A stretch of 64,000 nt of DNA from Simmondsia chinensis (taxonomy: Eukaryota; Streptophyta; Magnoliopsida; Caryophyllales; Simmondsiaceae): positions 10,459,846 to 10,523,845 of the forward strand of contig JAGTTD010000011.1 in the NCBI GenBank assembly GCA_018398585.1, read 5' to 3'. The translations under genes were made by a program, and so were the position numbers. A model generated the notes under the pieces. The model was not told where the DNA came from, did no database searches, and was given only the letters and a program-made list of their open reading frames with translations. Shown piece after piece: positions 10,190 through 22,290 of the stretch (positions within the stretch are counted from its first letter, which is position 1; each line of letters opens with the position of its first letter).

Positions 10190-11360
10190 GTATCAATGCC
10201 TTATTGTCTGACTCCTTTGATTGTACGCTAGAGTTAGCCACCCTAGTCTGACCGTCCCTGGTTTGTTTTCTTCTTGCCTGGCATTCTTCCGTTGTATGGC
10301 CGTAGAATTGATGGTAGCTGCGTCACTTTCATTCGGCTTGTGGGTTGATGGACGTTTTCGACCCATAGGACATCCTTTTAAAAGGGAAAGGTCGATGTGC
10401 CAATTTTCCCTGTCTCTCATAAGCAAAGCGTCCTATAGGTCTTCGCACTTGTACTTTTGCTTTTAGAGTCATCTCTAGTGCTCTTGGCCTTGTTGAGTGA
10501 GATGCTTCTAACTTCTCTTGCTGCCTTCTAGTGACTCCCAGTTGCATTCTTCCTGCTACGGTCATAACATCCTCGACTGATATATACTTATTGGCTTTAC
10601 CCCATGGTTCGTTAATGGTTTCTGGTTGTTTTTTAGCCGGGAAAAAAATTGAAGTTTGAATGTTTTAGTCTGTTGGTAAAGGCACCAATGGTGGTTTCGT
10701 TGGCTAATCTTGGTATATCTATCATTTCTCTAATAAATCGCCTAACTTAGACTCTCAAAGTTTCAAACTCTTTTTGCTGTAATTGCATCGACTGTGCAGC
10801 CGTCTTTCTTCTTCTCTTGTGACTTACAAAGTGCTTAGAGAAGCACTTTGCTAACTGTACAAAATGGCCGATTGAACCAAGAGGCAGGGAAGAAAACTAG
10901 GATGCCCCTTTTAAGGTGACTGGAAAGCACTTACACCACACTTCTTCCGAAGCGTTTTTTGTGTACATCCGGGACTTAAAGCCTGATAGATGGTCCTCTC
11001 GATCTTGAGATCCGTCAAAGAGGTCTATGTTGGGAACCTGAATGTTTTCGGCCACAAAAAAACAGAATTCTTAGTGAAAAAGGATAGCACGTACCCGGAA
11101 CTTCGGGAATTGAGTAGATCTTTGTCTCTTCTGGAAGAGGAGTGAGGTCCGGCTGGTTCTTGTGTCCAATGTTAACGTTTATAGTGGATTCGTCCTCCAT
11201 GTAGCTGTGGTCCATCTGCATGTTTTCTGAATTTTCGTTCTTACGATCGAGTTCACGGTGAGGATGAACTCTTTCCCTTTCAGATTTTTCCTTTGACCGA
11301 GATTCGTGGGCATAACCATGCCCAACTCCTGTTGACCTTACATTTTTAGGGTTCAAGTTA
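10190..11360 (-). pseudogene. Tat-1 gag
   Basis: The frame at 11356-11015 gives a charged, probably disordered N-terminus (repeated Glu/Arg/Lys). Between about 11010 and 10600 the capsid-like part can be followed across several frames (GSQDREDHLSGFKSRMY, then FETLRV and RRFIREMIDIPRL). The C-terminal part at 10565-10193 is basic, as expected for RNA binding, but has no zinc knuckle, consistent with Tat elements. At least three stops or shifts occur. Some 140 bp separate this start from the primer site. Confidence 0.75.
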
Positions 11361-11499
11361 TTTTCAGGCCCTTATCCTATTAACGTTTCCATAAGTTGTT
11401 CTAAAACCGTTTATATATTTTGGAGTTGACCTTTTGGAACTTGTTCGGTTTCATTATCTTTAGTTGGGGGATTTGGGGATCTCGATAATTCGGTCAAAT

Positions 11500-11522
11500 C
11501 ATCTTCCCATAGATGGCGCCAA
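11500..11522 (-). other. Tat-1 primer binding site
   Basis: The minus strand reads TTGGCGCCATCTATGGGAA immediately inside the LTR end. TTGGCGCC followed by a TG-rich tail is the usual primer-site form in plant Tat elements. I cannot decide the matching tRNA by eye. Confidence 0.75.
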
Positions 11523-11525
11523 TTA

Positions 11526-12010
11526 TGATTGTGGTGTTTAGTAGGTGGTTGGAAAGAAGCTCAATTCAAGCTACTTTTAAACATCATCGAGATCCCCTCT
11601 TTCCCCTTTGTTTTTCTTGTCCCTCTTTCTTTTTTCCTCTTCTTTATTTATAACATTATGGTGGAGCTTAGGTGTTATTTTTTGATATGGGTGAGAGGAC
11701 AACTGTCCCTTTTTTGCTGACAAGTTAAGTCTTCTTTTGTTTATGTTGATCTCATTTTTTATGTGTCTTAAAAGAGGTAAAAGTGGATGAGTTATGTTGT
11801 TTTGTTCTTGTCTGGGCAAATTATGTTGATTTTTATCCCTACTAGACTAATAGTGCTGTTTTTTTTATCTCTACTGGGCGAATTGTGTTGTTTTTTATCC
11901 CTACTGGGCGAATTGTGTTACCCCTACTGGGTGAATTGTGTTGTTTTTTTATCCTTACTAGGTGAATTGTGTTGTTTTTCATCCCTACTGGGTGAATTGT
12001 GTTTATTGTG
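11526..12010 (-). repeat. Tat-1 5' LTR, partial
   Basis: The LTR end is placed at 11526, where the plus strand begins TGATTGTGG (minus strand ending CCACAATCA) next to the primer site. The outer boundary is not clear, since minisatellite and then copia LTR sequence follow; no second copy exists in the window to fix it. A poly-T and TTCTT-rich portion near 11590-11660 would be purine-rich on the coding strand. Confidence 0.5.
11785..12004. repeat. Minisatellite of about 24-32 bp
   Basis: Six or seven units of the type ATCCCTACTGGGCGAATTGT, joined by a T-run of variable length (GTTGTTTTTT), form this block. One unit near 11920 lacks the T-run. It lies in or next to the Tat-1 LTR. Confidence 0.9.
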
Positions 12011-12565
12011 CTTTAACGTTTTAATTTCAAGTTTTTCTTAAAGTTTTCTTGAGCATCACTAGTTCTCTTTATTGTTGATTATTGAGCTTAAGTGCCATAT
12101 CCTTAGCTTTGGCTGAGCTTGATCTATTGTTAATTCACTCTCCAATAGAGTGAGAATGCTGTTGCTTTATTTCAAGTTTTGTAAAGGTTAGATCTTGAGC
12201 CTACTGTTACAAAAGGGTCAATTGTAAAAGGTTGGGTCTTGAGCTTACGTACAAAAAAAACCAATTGTAAAGGTTTGATCTTAAGCTTTAGTTTTAAAAA
12301 AGGATCATCAAGCTTAATGAAAGGCTCAAGTGACAAAGAGTAGTCACTTGAGAAGTGGACTAGCTTGTGGATTGGAAGTGAACCATTGTAAAAATCGTTG
12401 TGTATCATTTTCTTCTTGCCTTATTTTTGTATTTTGTATTCATTGTTTATCTTTCATTTAATTTTTGGTTCTTAAAATTTAAATTTTTAGTTTATTGCGA
12501 AAGAACCTAATTCACGCCCTTTTAGATTGCTCTTTGGGGTCTTGCATTTGTATCAGAGTTGGTAC
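12011..12565 (+). repeat. SIRE-like copia 5' LTR (part) and primer site
   Basis: The LTR ends at about 12545 (GGGGTCTTGCA) and is followed at 12547-12565 by TTTGTATCAGAGTTGG, a variant of the plant initiator-methionine tRNA primer site (usual TGGTATCAGAGC). A likely promoter and leader region lies near 12350-12420. The left limit is uncertain, because the sequence merges with the minisatellite and no 3' LTR is present for comparison. Confidence 0.65.
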
Positions 12566-12602
12566 TCTTTATTTTTTGTCTAACAACCTTAGAGTGATCA
12601 AA

Positions 12603-14292
12603 ATGGCAACATTCGCTTCTATTGTGGCCGAGGGTCAATCAACCAACAAACCTTCTCTTTTTGATGGGGAAAGTTTCCCCTTTGGGGAACTTAGAATGGG
12701 ATTGTACCACCTCCATTGATTTTGATTTATGGCTTATAACGAAAAATGGTGATGATGTACCTTCAAGAAAGAAGGAGAGAATACTATTGAGAAAGGAGAA
12801 AATGAGCTTGTGCAAGATGATAAAGAAAAACTTGAAAAAAAGGCAAAAGCTCATTATCAATTATTGTGTGCTATTGCCCCAAACATCTTTAATCATGTTT
12901 CACGTTGTCAATCAGCAAAGGAAACTTGGGACAAGCTTTAAGTCACCTATGAAGGTATGGATCAAGTAAAGTCGTCAAAAATTAACATGTTGGTAAGATC
13001 CTACGAGCTTTTTAAAATGAAACTGGAGGAATCAATAAAAGAAATGTACTCTAATTTTCCGACATTACTAACAAACTCCAAGCTCTTGGAAAAATATATT
13101 CAAATTAGGAGCAAGTTAGTAAAATTCTTAGGCGTCTCCTCTTTCATGGCAAGGCAACGTTACTATTATTAGAGAAGCGCATAATATTGGCAATCTCATG
13201 ACCTATAAGATTGACATGGAAGAATTTAAGGAAGTAGAAAAACAAAAGAAAGGTAAATATATAGCATTTAAATCATCCTTAAGTGACAAAAGTAATGGAA
13301 GTGATGATCTAGTGGTTATATTGGCAAAAAGGTTTTACAAACACCTTGAAAAGAAAATGTTCAAGAAAAATTTTAAAAAAGGTTCATCTCTCTCCAAAGA
13401 TGAACCAACTTGCTACAAGTGTGGAGAAATCGGACATCTCAAAAGGGATTGTCCCAACCTAAAAACAAGAAGTCCTTCATCAAATTCAAACAGAAGGACA
13501 AAAAGGAAGAACGGAAGAAAGCATTTGTGGCTAGGGGGGATAGTGATGATGAATCCGATGAAGAAATTGAAGATGAAGTGGCCAACTTTTTTTCTCATGG
13601 CCATTGATGATGAGAGCATTGAAGAAGATAGTGTAATCAAATTATCCTACAATGAACTTATTGTTGGCTTTCATGAGTTGTATGAGAAATAAAAACAAAA
13701 TTGAAAAAAATGACAAAACACTTTCATAAAGGGTCTATAAAAAAACGGGTCTAGAAAAAGAGTCAAACAAGGTTTATTGCTTGAACTTGAAAATTAATTC
13801 TTAAAGATAAAGAATGATTCATTGAATGATGAAATCATAAAACTAACTAATGAAAACAATATTTGGAAGAAAAGCTTCATTCATATGAAAATAAATAAGG
13901 AAAATCCTCATCATTGAAGGAAACTGAGGCTCTGAAAGAAAGAGTGGAAGAACTTTCGAAAAGCTCAAACTAATTTTTCAAATGGCAAGAAACACTTGAG
14001 AAAATACTCTCCTTTCAAAATCCATTTTACAATAGAGAAGGATATTGGTTATAATGGAAATATTAAAAGGAAAATTTTGAATGTACTTTTCGTCGAAGCC
14101 TCCTCACCCCTGACAAAGTCTATAAGATGTCACTATTGTGGTGACCATGGGCACATTATATATCAATGTCCTTTTAAAAGAAATTTGAAAAAGACAAAAA
14201 TGGTTAATGTCCCAAAAGGATACCAACAAATGTCAAGGTTAACAACAAAGGACCCAAGAAAATTTGGTTACCTAAAAGCGTTTGAATTATGA
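12603..14292 (+). pseudogene. SIRE-like copia gag with CCHC zinc knuckles
   Basis: ATG at 12603 follows the primer site by about 40 bp and opens MATFASIVAEGQS, then a gag start of the KPSLFDGESFPF type. The frame moves three times before 13198-13692, which is Lys-rich and contains the knuckle CYKCGEIGHLKRDC (about 13411-13452), an intact CX2CX4HX4C RNA-binding motif. Frames 13696-13990 are broken by stops. A second knuckle-like motif, CHYCGDHGHIIYQC, lies at about 14131-14172. Two knuckles separated by about 700 bp agree with the long gag of SIRE-type elements. Confidence 0.88.
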
Positions 14293-14560
14293 TAGGTAAG
14301 TACGAAAATTGGAAGCAAGAACCAAAAGTGGTACTTGAATAGTGGTTGCTCGAGACATATGACTGGAGTTAAATCCAAATTTTCTATAATCATTCCAAGA
14401 AAAAGAAATGTCACCTTTCTCAACTACAAGAAAAGAAAAATCATCGGCATTGGTAACGTTGCTTCTAACTCTTCTCCTTGCACTTAAGATGTCTTACTTG
14501 TTGAAGGTCTTAAGCATAATCTTCTGGGCATTAGTTAATTATGTAAGAAAGGCTATTGTA
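14293..14560 (+). pseudogene. SIRE-like copia protease
   Basis: The frame at about 14326 reads WYLNSGCSRHMTG, the protease active-site motif of this family, which normally has Asp where Asn stands (codon AAT at 14338-14340). The catalytic residue is therefore lost. The following sequence is interrupted by stops at about 14488 and 14536. Confidence 0.85.
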
Positions 14561-15400
14561 TGAACTTTGAGTCATCCAAATGCATAGTTAAACATGTTAA
14601 AACAAATGAAAATTTACTTGTTAGTCTACGATATGAAAATGTCTATGTGATTTATCTTGATTGTGTAGATTCATTAAAATGTTTTAGTGTCTTGGATGAA
14701 AATGATCATTGGATCTGTCATAGAAGATTTGGACATGCTAGTATGGACTTGATTTCAAACTTTCAAAAAAAATGATCTTGTTAGAAGATCAACAAAGCTT
14801 AAATTTGAAAAAGATCATATTTGTGATGCTTGAACAAACAAGATCTTCACTTAAATCCAAGAATATAGTTCCAACATCAAGGCATCTTGAACTCTTACAT
14901 ATAGACTTGTTTGGTCCTACTCGACATTTGAGTCTTGGTGAAAAGCAATATGGACTTCTAATTGTTCATGATTACTCCTAATTTACTTGGTGCTTATTTC
15001 TTTCTTATGAGAGTGAAGCATTTGATAAGTTTGAAAAGTTATGCAAAAGAGTGCAAAATGAAAAAAAAAATTGAAAATCATTTCCGTTAGAAATAACCAT
15101 GGAAGGGAATTTCAAAATGACAATTTTGTTTGGAACTGACCATAGTTTTTGGGTCTTAGAACTTTTCAATAAAATGGAGTGGTTGAAAGAAAAAATAGAT
15201 CTCTTGAAGAAATGGCAAGAACCATGCTTTGTGAAAATAATTTTCCAAAATCATTTTGGGTCGAAGCTGTTAACACCTCTTGCTACATTTTAAGTCGAGC
15301 TTTAGTAAGGCCCATTTTGAAGAAAACACCCTACGAACTTTACAAAAGTAGAAACCAAATATTGCATACTTCAAATCTTTTGGTTTAAATGCTTCATTCA
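14560..15400 (+). pseudogene. SIRE-like copia integrase
   Basis: At 14560-14775 lies the pre-integrase region with the zinc-binding His pair in CHRRFGHASMDLI. At 14772-14981 follows the start of the core, LLHIDLFGPTRHLSLG, with the first catalytic Asp. A further core part, ESEAFDKFEKLC and ARTMLCENNFPKSFWVEAV (15179-15290), is in another frame. Four or more frame changes and stops are visible. 15400-15880 is a degraded linker rich in acidic residues, as in the region between integrase and reverse transcriptase. Confidence 0.85.
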
Positions 15401-15879
15401 CAATAATGGTAAAACTAACCTTAGTAAATGTGATCCACGAGTGGATGAAATTATTCTTATTGGATACTCTCTTTAAGCAAAGCATATAGGGTCTACTATA
15501 CAAAGATAAAGGTTGTAGAAGAGTCTATGCATGCAGTATTTGATGAAACTAATATCTTCTTTTCTAGAATTCCTTGTGATGATGATGATACAGTGATCAA
15601 ACCAACATACATCACACCCTCATCAAAGGAGTAAGAAAAGGATAAACTCAAAGCTCTAATTGATGAACCAAAAGGAAATGACAAAAATGTAGAATTCAAA
15701 GAGGAAGACTTGTCACAAAATTGGAAATTCTTGAGGGATCACCCAACAAATCAAATCATTGGTGATCCTTCCCAAGGTGTAAGGACAAGGCAGGCCTTGA
15801 TTGAATGTTGCCATCTTGCTGCATTCATCTCTCTTGAAGAAGCCAAGAACATAGAAGAAGCTCTTGATGACGCAAATTA

Positions 15880-16996
15880 GATCATGGCATTGGAAGAAGA
15901 GCTAAATCAATTTAAGAGGAATGAAGAATGGAAACTTGTGGATAGACCCTAACATCATCATGTCATTGGTACCAAGTGAGTCTATCGCAACAAGAAAGAT
16001 GAGAAAGGTAATGTGGTAAGAAACAAGGCAAGGTTAGTAGCTAAATGATATAGCCAAGAGGAAGGCCTAGATTATGAGAAAGCCTTTGCTTTTATTGCTA
16101 GATTAGAAGCTATTAGACTCCTATGTGTATTTACTTTATTTAAAAATTTCAAACTTTTTCAAATGAATGTAAAAAGTGAATTTTTAAATAGTTTTATTGA
16201 AGAAGAGGTTCATGTGGAACAAGTATTCGTATTTGAGGATGATGAATTTTTCAACCATGTTTTTGAACTCAAAAAGGTTCTCTATGAATTGAAACAAGCT
16301 CCTAGAGCTTGGTATAAGAGATTGAGTTCTTTTCTAATGCAAAATAGATTTTTAAGAGGAAAGGTTGACTCTACACTTTTTATCAAACACTCTAGAAATT
16401 ATATTATCATTATGCAAATTTATGATGAAGATATAGTGTTTGGTGCTACTAATCCATCTCTTTGCGTAGAATTTGGAAATCTTATGAGTAGGGAATTTGA
16501 AATGAGCATGATAGGAGAAGTCAATTACTACCTTGGATTACAAATCAAGCATGGCAAGGACGGAATTTCCATTAATCAAGCCAAGTACATCAAGGAAACG
16601 CTTAAGAAATTTTGCATGAAAAATTTCAAGGCAATTGCAACCCCAATGAGCGCGACTCTCAAGCTAGACATGGATGAAAAAGGTAAAAAGGTTGATCAAA
16701 AGCTCTATAGAGGTATGATTGGATCCCTTCGCTTCCTTACTGCTAATAGGCCTGATATTTTGTTTAGTGTGTGCTTATGTGCTAGGTCTCAAGCATGTTC
16801 CAAGGAATCGCATTTATGTGCCATAAAAAGAATTTTTTGATACCTAGTTCATACTCCTACTCTAGGCTTATTATATCCTAAATTTATTTCTTTGATTTAG
16901 TTGGACATAGTGATGTGGATTTTGCTAGATACAGAGTGGACTGGAAATGACAGGTGGAAGTTGTCAATTTCTTAGTTATGCTTTGGTGTAAAAGAT
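15880..16996 (+). pseudogene. SIRE-like copia reverse transcriptase and start of RNase H
   Basis: The open frame at 16163-16840 (225 codons) contains ELKQAPRAWYKRLSSFL, a degenerate active site and YYLGLQIKHGKDGISI. The catalytic YVDD box reads YDED (16421-16432), so the first catalytic Asp is replaced. Upstream, 15880-16160 holds the fingers region in broken frames (FKRNEEWKLV). Downstream, after a stop at 16838, GHSDVDFARYRVDW (from about 16904) is the start of RNase H, cut at about 16996 by the LTR of element A. Confidence 0.93.
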
Positions 16997-18734
16997 TGTA
17001 TTTGGCGCAGCAAAATCCAGATTTAAAATTCTCAATTTTAAATACATACAAGTCTTTAACTCCAATTAGATATAACAATGCATAGCATAGATAACATACC
17101 CCATGAAAAATAATTAAATACGAATTTAAAAGTATAAGTGGAGAAATCTCATAGCTCATTGTACACCACAGATGTAAAGATGCTCCAATGATACCTGTGA
17201 GATCTTCTCCATGATTCCTCTTTTAACACCGAATGAGTGGTCATCACGAAATTATGCAATTCTTAAAACATTTTTAAGAGTTAATTAGGAAGAATGTTTT
17301 CTCCTTTTTAATTTTCTAATTAATTGAGAGAAAACTGAGCGAAATGAATTAAGCCCGAATGTGCCAGGCACCCCTATTTAAAAAAGTCTCAAAAACTAAA
17401 AAATTCTATTTTAAAATATAAAATAAAGGACAAAATTGTATTTTAGTTATGGTAGAAAGCCCTAAAAAATTATAGAACAGCCCCGCTTTTCCTTTTTTTT
17501 CATCGCGGATCACCCCTTAGGCACGCCCCAGCGTGTGGCCCATGTTGTGCGTTGGTTACCCAGGGGGCAATTGGGGCTAGTCAGAGCTACACGCTAATGG
17601 GCCCGGGTGGCTATTTCCTGGTTTACCTTTTTTTTTATTTTTCTTATAAAAATTCATATTTTATTCAACTCTTGAATAAAATAATTTATCTCATGAAATC
17701 TTTTGATTTCTTTACAAGCATAATTTAGAGGCTTGGGCAGGGATCTTAGAGACAATTTATTTCTAGCTCCAAATGGGTCAAATCTGATTATCATCTCATG
17801 ATAACATTGATTACCATTTAGTAAAACTAAACTCCACTAAATAAGTTTTAATGCACTCTAAAAATAAATATATTTACTCGTTAAATTTTCATGTAATAGT
17901 TTACTCACAATTGACTCCTATAAAAAATGTCCATGAGAAAAATAACTTAAACTACTATTGTCAATCTTTCTCACTCTTCCTTCTTAGGTCCCAACATGCC
18001 CTTCTTGAATAATTTACTAATACAGAAAAATACTTCTGTATTAATTCCAAATATCCAACACACAGAATGCTCTGGACAAAGTCTCTGGAATCAATACGAA
18101 TACTTGCGAATCAACTAAGGGACATTTTACATTGCAGATTCCTTGTAAAATATCCATTCCTGCCACATTTCATGCAATTTCCCAATGAACGTAAGATCCT
18201 GGTTAGATGCAATAACCTTATCATTTTAGCGCATCAAAGCAATTAATATTCTATTATCGAATTTAGATTATTTGCCATATTAAGAGTCATAGTATAAACA
18301 AAATACATGAGTCACCCACTTTTGAAAATAGTATAGAAACGAGTAAATCACGTGGTCCTGTTCCGTGTAACAATCTCATTGTAATATACCAACATAACAT
18401 TCTGGATCACTATTCAAATAGCCAAGGCAAGTTATCTAAATGTCATGTTATAGTCTTAGCAGACAAGTAGCCTAAACTCACCATTGACTGCGAACTAATA
18501 ATAAAATAACATTCTTTTATGTTATTTAGTCTATTTGCGACTTAATCTCACTATCTACTAAAAACAGATATTGCAAATGTCATTTAAGGATTTCGTCCAT
18601 CGCATGGTACTTGTTTTGAAAGAAAACATCACATGCATAAGGAATTGTAAATTAAATTTACGCTAATAAAAAACTTTTATTTACTAATAAAAATGTTTAC
18701 ATAAATTGGGTTCCCTAGGACACCACCTCTAACA
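16997..18734 (-). repeat. Left LTR of copia element A (3' LTR)
   Basis: The inner end is clear: on the minus strand a purine tract AAGGGGGAGAT is followed by TGTTAGAGGTGGTGTCC at 18734. The outer end is placed at TGTATTTGGCGC (16997). Length is 1738 bp. It resembles the right LTR only in blocks (for example the stretch with GGACAAAG and GTCCATGA), with an estimated one third of positions different by eye. That is far more than expected for two LTRs of one insertion. Confidence 0.75.
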
Positions 18735-18745
18735 ATCTCCCCCTT
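18735..18745 (-). other. Polypurine tract of element A
   Basis: On the minus strand the 11 bases before the LTR start read AAGGGGGAGAT. This matches the primer for plus-strand synthesis in copia elements in position and composition. Confidence 0.8.
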
Positions 18746-20165
18746 GCCTAGACCCAATTTGCCATACAACGCATTCCCATCCCATCTAAATGAGACTTGA
18801 GTGACTTTTGAGTCAATGTTTCGTGAAAGGATTTGTGAAGTTGCTTGAGGTATCTATCTTCAGAATTCCCATCTCCTTTTTGTCCGCATAGTCCTAAATT
18901 TGGTGATACTTTCTTTCGATATGCTTGGATTGATTGTCCTTCCTGGGTTCTTTAGAGTTAGCTATAGTACCTAAGTTGTCAGTATAGCTTACTGGAACCA
19001 GCTCGTCAGTTTCGAAAGATTACATACAATCTCTAGTTCTTCTCAAGTACTTGAGAATATGTTTCACTGCCACCCAGTGCATTGGACAAAGGTTAGACAG
19101 ATATCTGCTTGCCATACCAATAGCATAGCAGATATCGGGTCTCGTGCACAACATGACATACATGAAGATTCCCACACTCAAAGCATATAAAACATTCCTC
19201 ATCTGCTCCTCCTTTTGAGGTGTCATAGGACACTGCTCTAAAGAATGAGGGACCCCATTCTACTCTTACGATCTCGCAAAAGCTTGATCCCATGAATATA
19301 GCTGGCTTCTCCTAAGTCCTTCATATCGAACTGACTTGACAACCAAATCTTTACAATTGATGACACCCCTACATCATTCCCAACGAGTAGTATATCGTCA
19401 ATAGACAATAATATAAAAGTCACTACTTTCTCTTAATATCGTTTGTACACACATGGTTCATTAACCAATTACTCAAACCCATACGATTTGATCGCCTCAT
19501 TGAGTTTAATAGTCCATGAGCATGATGATTGCTTTAACGCATATATGGATTTCATCAGTTTGCATATCATATGATTCTGATTTTTTTCAATGAAACTATC
19601 TGGCTACACCATATAGATGTCTTCTTCAAGAAGACCATTTAGAAAGGCCATTTCGACATTCATTTTCCAAATCTAATAATCATAATGAGCTGCAATGGAA
19701 AGGAGTATCCCTATGGACCTTAACATGGCTACTGATGAGAATGTCTCATCATAATTGATTCCTTCCTTTGAGGGGTCAAGCCCTTAGCAACTAGCCTTGC
19801 CTTGAAGGTCTCTGCCTTTGCATCCACTCCTCTTTTCCTCTTGTAGACCCATTTACATCCAATGGGCATAATGCCAACAAGCGCTTCTACAAGTTCCCAG
19901 ACCTGATTGGAATGCATAGATCCTATCTCAGATTTCATTACTAAGACCCACTGGGCAACATCCTTATCTTTAATTGCCTCATTGTAGCTGAGAGGATCAG
20001 ATTCAATGTCATGGTCAATCATTACGGCACCTGCCATGAACCTATCAAGTGCCTTGACAATCCTCCCACTATGCCTAGGCTCTAGTGTACTTGAAACATT
20101 CTCGATCCTATTAGTAGGTGCCTCTAATCCATCCACTGTGTCCCGAGTTGTGTCCATTTGTTTAG
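18746..20165 (-). pseudogene. Element A reverse transcriptase and RNase H
   Basis: Frames at 20157-19729 hold the start of the domain (MKSEIGSMHSNQVWELVEA, PIGCKWVYKRKRGVDA, FKARLVAKG). At 19423-19238 lies the active site, reading SIDDI instead of YVDDI, followed by QFDMKDLGEASY. At 19226-19020 follow TRPDICYAIGMASRYLSN and the RNase H entry. The RNase H end (SKHIERKYHQI, HLDGMGMR) is traceable to about 18780. Both catalytic Asp residues of the DD pair are present. Stops and shifts occur throughout. Confidence 0.92.
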
Positions 20166-20289
20166 AATTAGCTTAATTTTCTTTCAATCCCTTTGACATT
20201 GCATTGCTTTTGCTTTTGTAGTCTACTACAAAATGTTCCTCTAAATATTTCATATTCACACTTACAAAAACTAAAGACTATAGAGAAGA

Positions 20290-21090
20290 CCACCCCTTGT
20301 TCCTTTGGGATAAAAAACAAACATGCACACCTCCGTCCTTAATTCCAACTCGTCAAGATTCTTTTTCGATACATGTGCTAAGCACCCCAAACTTGAAGGT
20401 ACCTAGACTTAGCTTTCCCCTAGTCCATAACTCCACAGGCATTTTAGGAACTGGCTTAGATGGAACTAAGTTAAGAAGATATGCTGCTGTCTCTAAAGCA
20501 TAACCCAAAAGAAAGATATGTAAAGTAGCATGACTCATCATGGACCTTACCATCCATGACAATGTCCATTCCTATTCCTTTTTTCTACAGCACCATTCTG
20601 CTGTGGTGTACCTAGAGTAGAAAGTTGACATCTCATCCCATTTGCAGTTAGAAAATCCAGAAATTTACTCGAAAAATATTCTCCACCTCGATCTAATCGA
20701 AGTGACTTAACTTAATTACCTAATTGCTTTTCAAGTTTAGCTTTGTACTCTTTGAACTTTTCAAAAGAGTACGGCTTATATCTCATTAGGTTAACATATC
20801 CATACCTTGAGTAATCATCAATGAATGTTATGAAGTACTCATACCCATCTCTTGCTTGAACGTTCATTGGTTCGCATACATTTGTGTGAACCAGCTCAAG
20901 TGAGTCACAAAACCTATTGCCTTTATTCTTAAAGACAAACTTGCTCATCTTACCTTCTATACAGGATTCACATACTGGTAATGACTTCAAGTCTATAGAT
21001 TCCATAAGTCCAATGTTTACCAGTCTTTTGATCCTATTCAAATTGATGAGACCTAAACATTGATACCATGTGAAGGCGTTATCCCTTTCA
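20290..21090 (-). pseudogene. Element A integrase
   Basis: The frame at 21041-20712 opens with the pre-integrase segment (MNRIKRLVNIGLMESIDLKS, then CESCIEGKMSK). It continues into the core (LELVHTNVCEPMNVQARDGY, TFIDDYSRYGYV). The first catalytic Asp reads Asn in HTNV. The later core (LDRGGEY type, minus strand of about 20680) and VRSMMSHATL (20562-20353) follow in other frames. Confidence 0.9.
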
Positions 21091-21149
21091 GGTTGTTTTC
21101 TTTTAGGAGATTGAATAATTGAGCTTGTGTTAGATTCATTGAAACATAT

Positions 21150-22290
21150 ATGAGAGTTCTAATCCGGAAATAACATGAATAAACCATCCACACATATACC
21201 TTTGCAAATAAACATTTTATTTCTCGTAATAAGTAGTTCAGAACTAAAATTCAATGAATAACCGTTAACCACTAAACGAGACACTGAAATCAAAATTCTG
21301 CATAATGCTGGTACAAATAAACAGTCCTTTAAAATCAAAACCTTACCACTAAAAACAAACATCTCCTACTCCTAAGACCACAACTCCTGTACTATCTCCC
21401 ACCTTTAGGTACATGTATCTATTATTCAGTCTCCTAGTTAGCCTGAGCCCCTTTAACATATTACAGACATAGTCAATTGAACCTGAGTCCATACACCAGG
21501 ATCTTGGTGGACTCTCAACTGTGCATTACTCAACTAAATGAGATATCAACATACCTTCACTAGATGGTTTGCTAGCCTTAGCAGGAAGGGTAGCTATGTC
21601 TTTAGTGCAATCCTTAGTCTAGTGGCCCTTATCCCCGCAAAGAGAACACTTTCTCTCAGCTTCCTCGCTTGTCCTTGATGCCTGGGTTAATTTGACATTC
21701 CATCTAGCCCACAACCAGTCCTCTATTTCTTGCAGGTCTTTCATCAGCTCAGACGACGAATAGTTTTTGTTGTTCGTATAAAAATTTAGCCTGAACTGAG
21801 TGAATGAGTTGGACAGAGAACTAAGGATGATATTCTGCTTATTTGACTTTCAAAACTCAACTCCAAGGATCTCCAATTCAATTTCATGATGTGTTCCTCA
21901 ACTATTTTTTCGGACTTCTTCATGTTGAGCAACTTTTTTATGAGTTCTTGCCTCATTGGATTATATTGCTCCTCGAACATTTCTCCTAGATGTTTAATTA
22001 TCTCAACAACTATTTGCTTCTCAAGCATTTGATGCCTGAGTACTTCTAACATTCAGGTCAATATATAGCACTTAGCTAACTCATTAGCCCCATGCCAGCG
22101 TTCGTAATGCCCTTTTCAGTAGATGTGCAATTAGGAGAGGGCATTTGTGGACAAGCTTTTGTGATAACAAACTCAAGACCCTAGTGAGTAAAAAACTAAG
22201 TCCAACTTGTTTTTTTAGGAAAAGTAATTCGGCCAAGTGAGTACATTATGCATTAGAATCAAGTGAAGATCACCAGATGTATCCATTTTT
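21150..22290 (-). pseudogene. Element A gag and protease
   Basis: From right to left: the gag N-terminus with TWPNYFS near 22230 (the family reads TGPNYFTW), the gag body at 22052-21786 (MLEVLRHQMLEKQIVVEII), a CCHC-type knuckle region near 21640, and the protease/post-protease segment at 21362-21159 (ILKDCLFVPALCRILISVS). Multiple stops are present. Compared with element B the same landmarks occur in the same order. Confidence 0.8.

Larger units (their letters stand above)
2700..12010 (-). mobile_element. Tat-lineage Ty3/gypsy retrotransposon (Tat-1), decayed
   Basis: Read on the minus strand the order is LTR end (11526), primer site (11500-11522), gag, protease, reverse transcriptase, RNase H, a second RNase H of the archaeal type, and integrase ending near 6236. 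A second RNase H between the first and integrase is the hallmark of the plant Tat lineage. Beyond integrase lie minisatellites and an ORF on the opposite strand, also features of that lineage. Every coding segment has stops or frameshifts. The 3' LTR is not seen; it may lie left of the window, with the 60-bp satellite inside the element, so the left boundary given here is nominal. Confidence 0.75.
12011..16996 (+). mobile_element. SIRE-like Ty1/copia retrotransposon, truncated and decayed
   Basis: In order on the plus strand lie LTR, primer site, gag with a CCHC knuckle, a second knuckle, protease, integrase and reverse transcriptase. The reverse transcriptase wording (EFEMSMIGEVNYYLGLQI) is close to that of SIRE/Maximus elements. 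The domain order, with integrase before reverse transcriptase, defines Ty1/copia. It stops abruptly in RNase H at about 16996, where the LTR of element A begins; no remainder is found on the far side of that element. Confidence 0.85.

Noticed and set aside
17500..17620. GC-rich island as a host gene promoter
   Set aside because: It lies inside the left LTR of element A at the same place where the other family LTRs have a GC-rich block (24000-24110, 32840-32960, 59210-59290), so it is LTR sequence.
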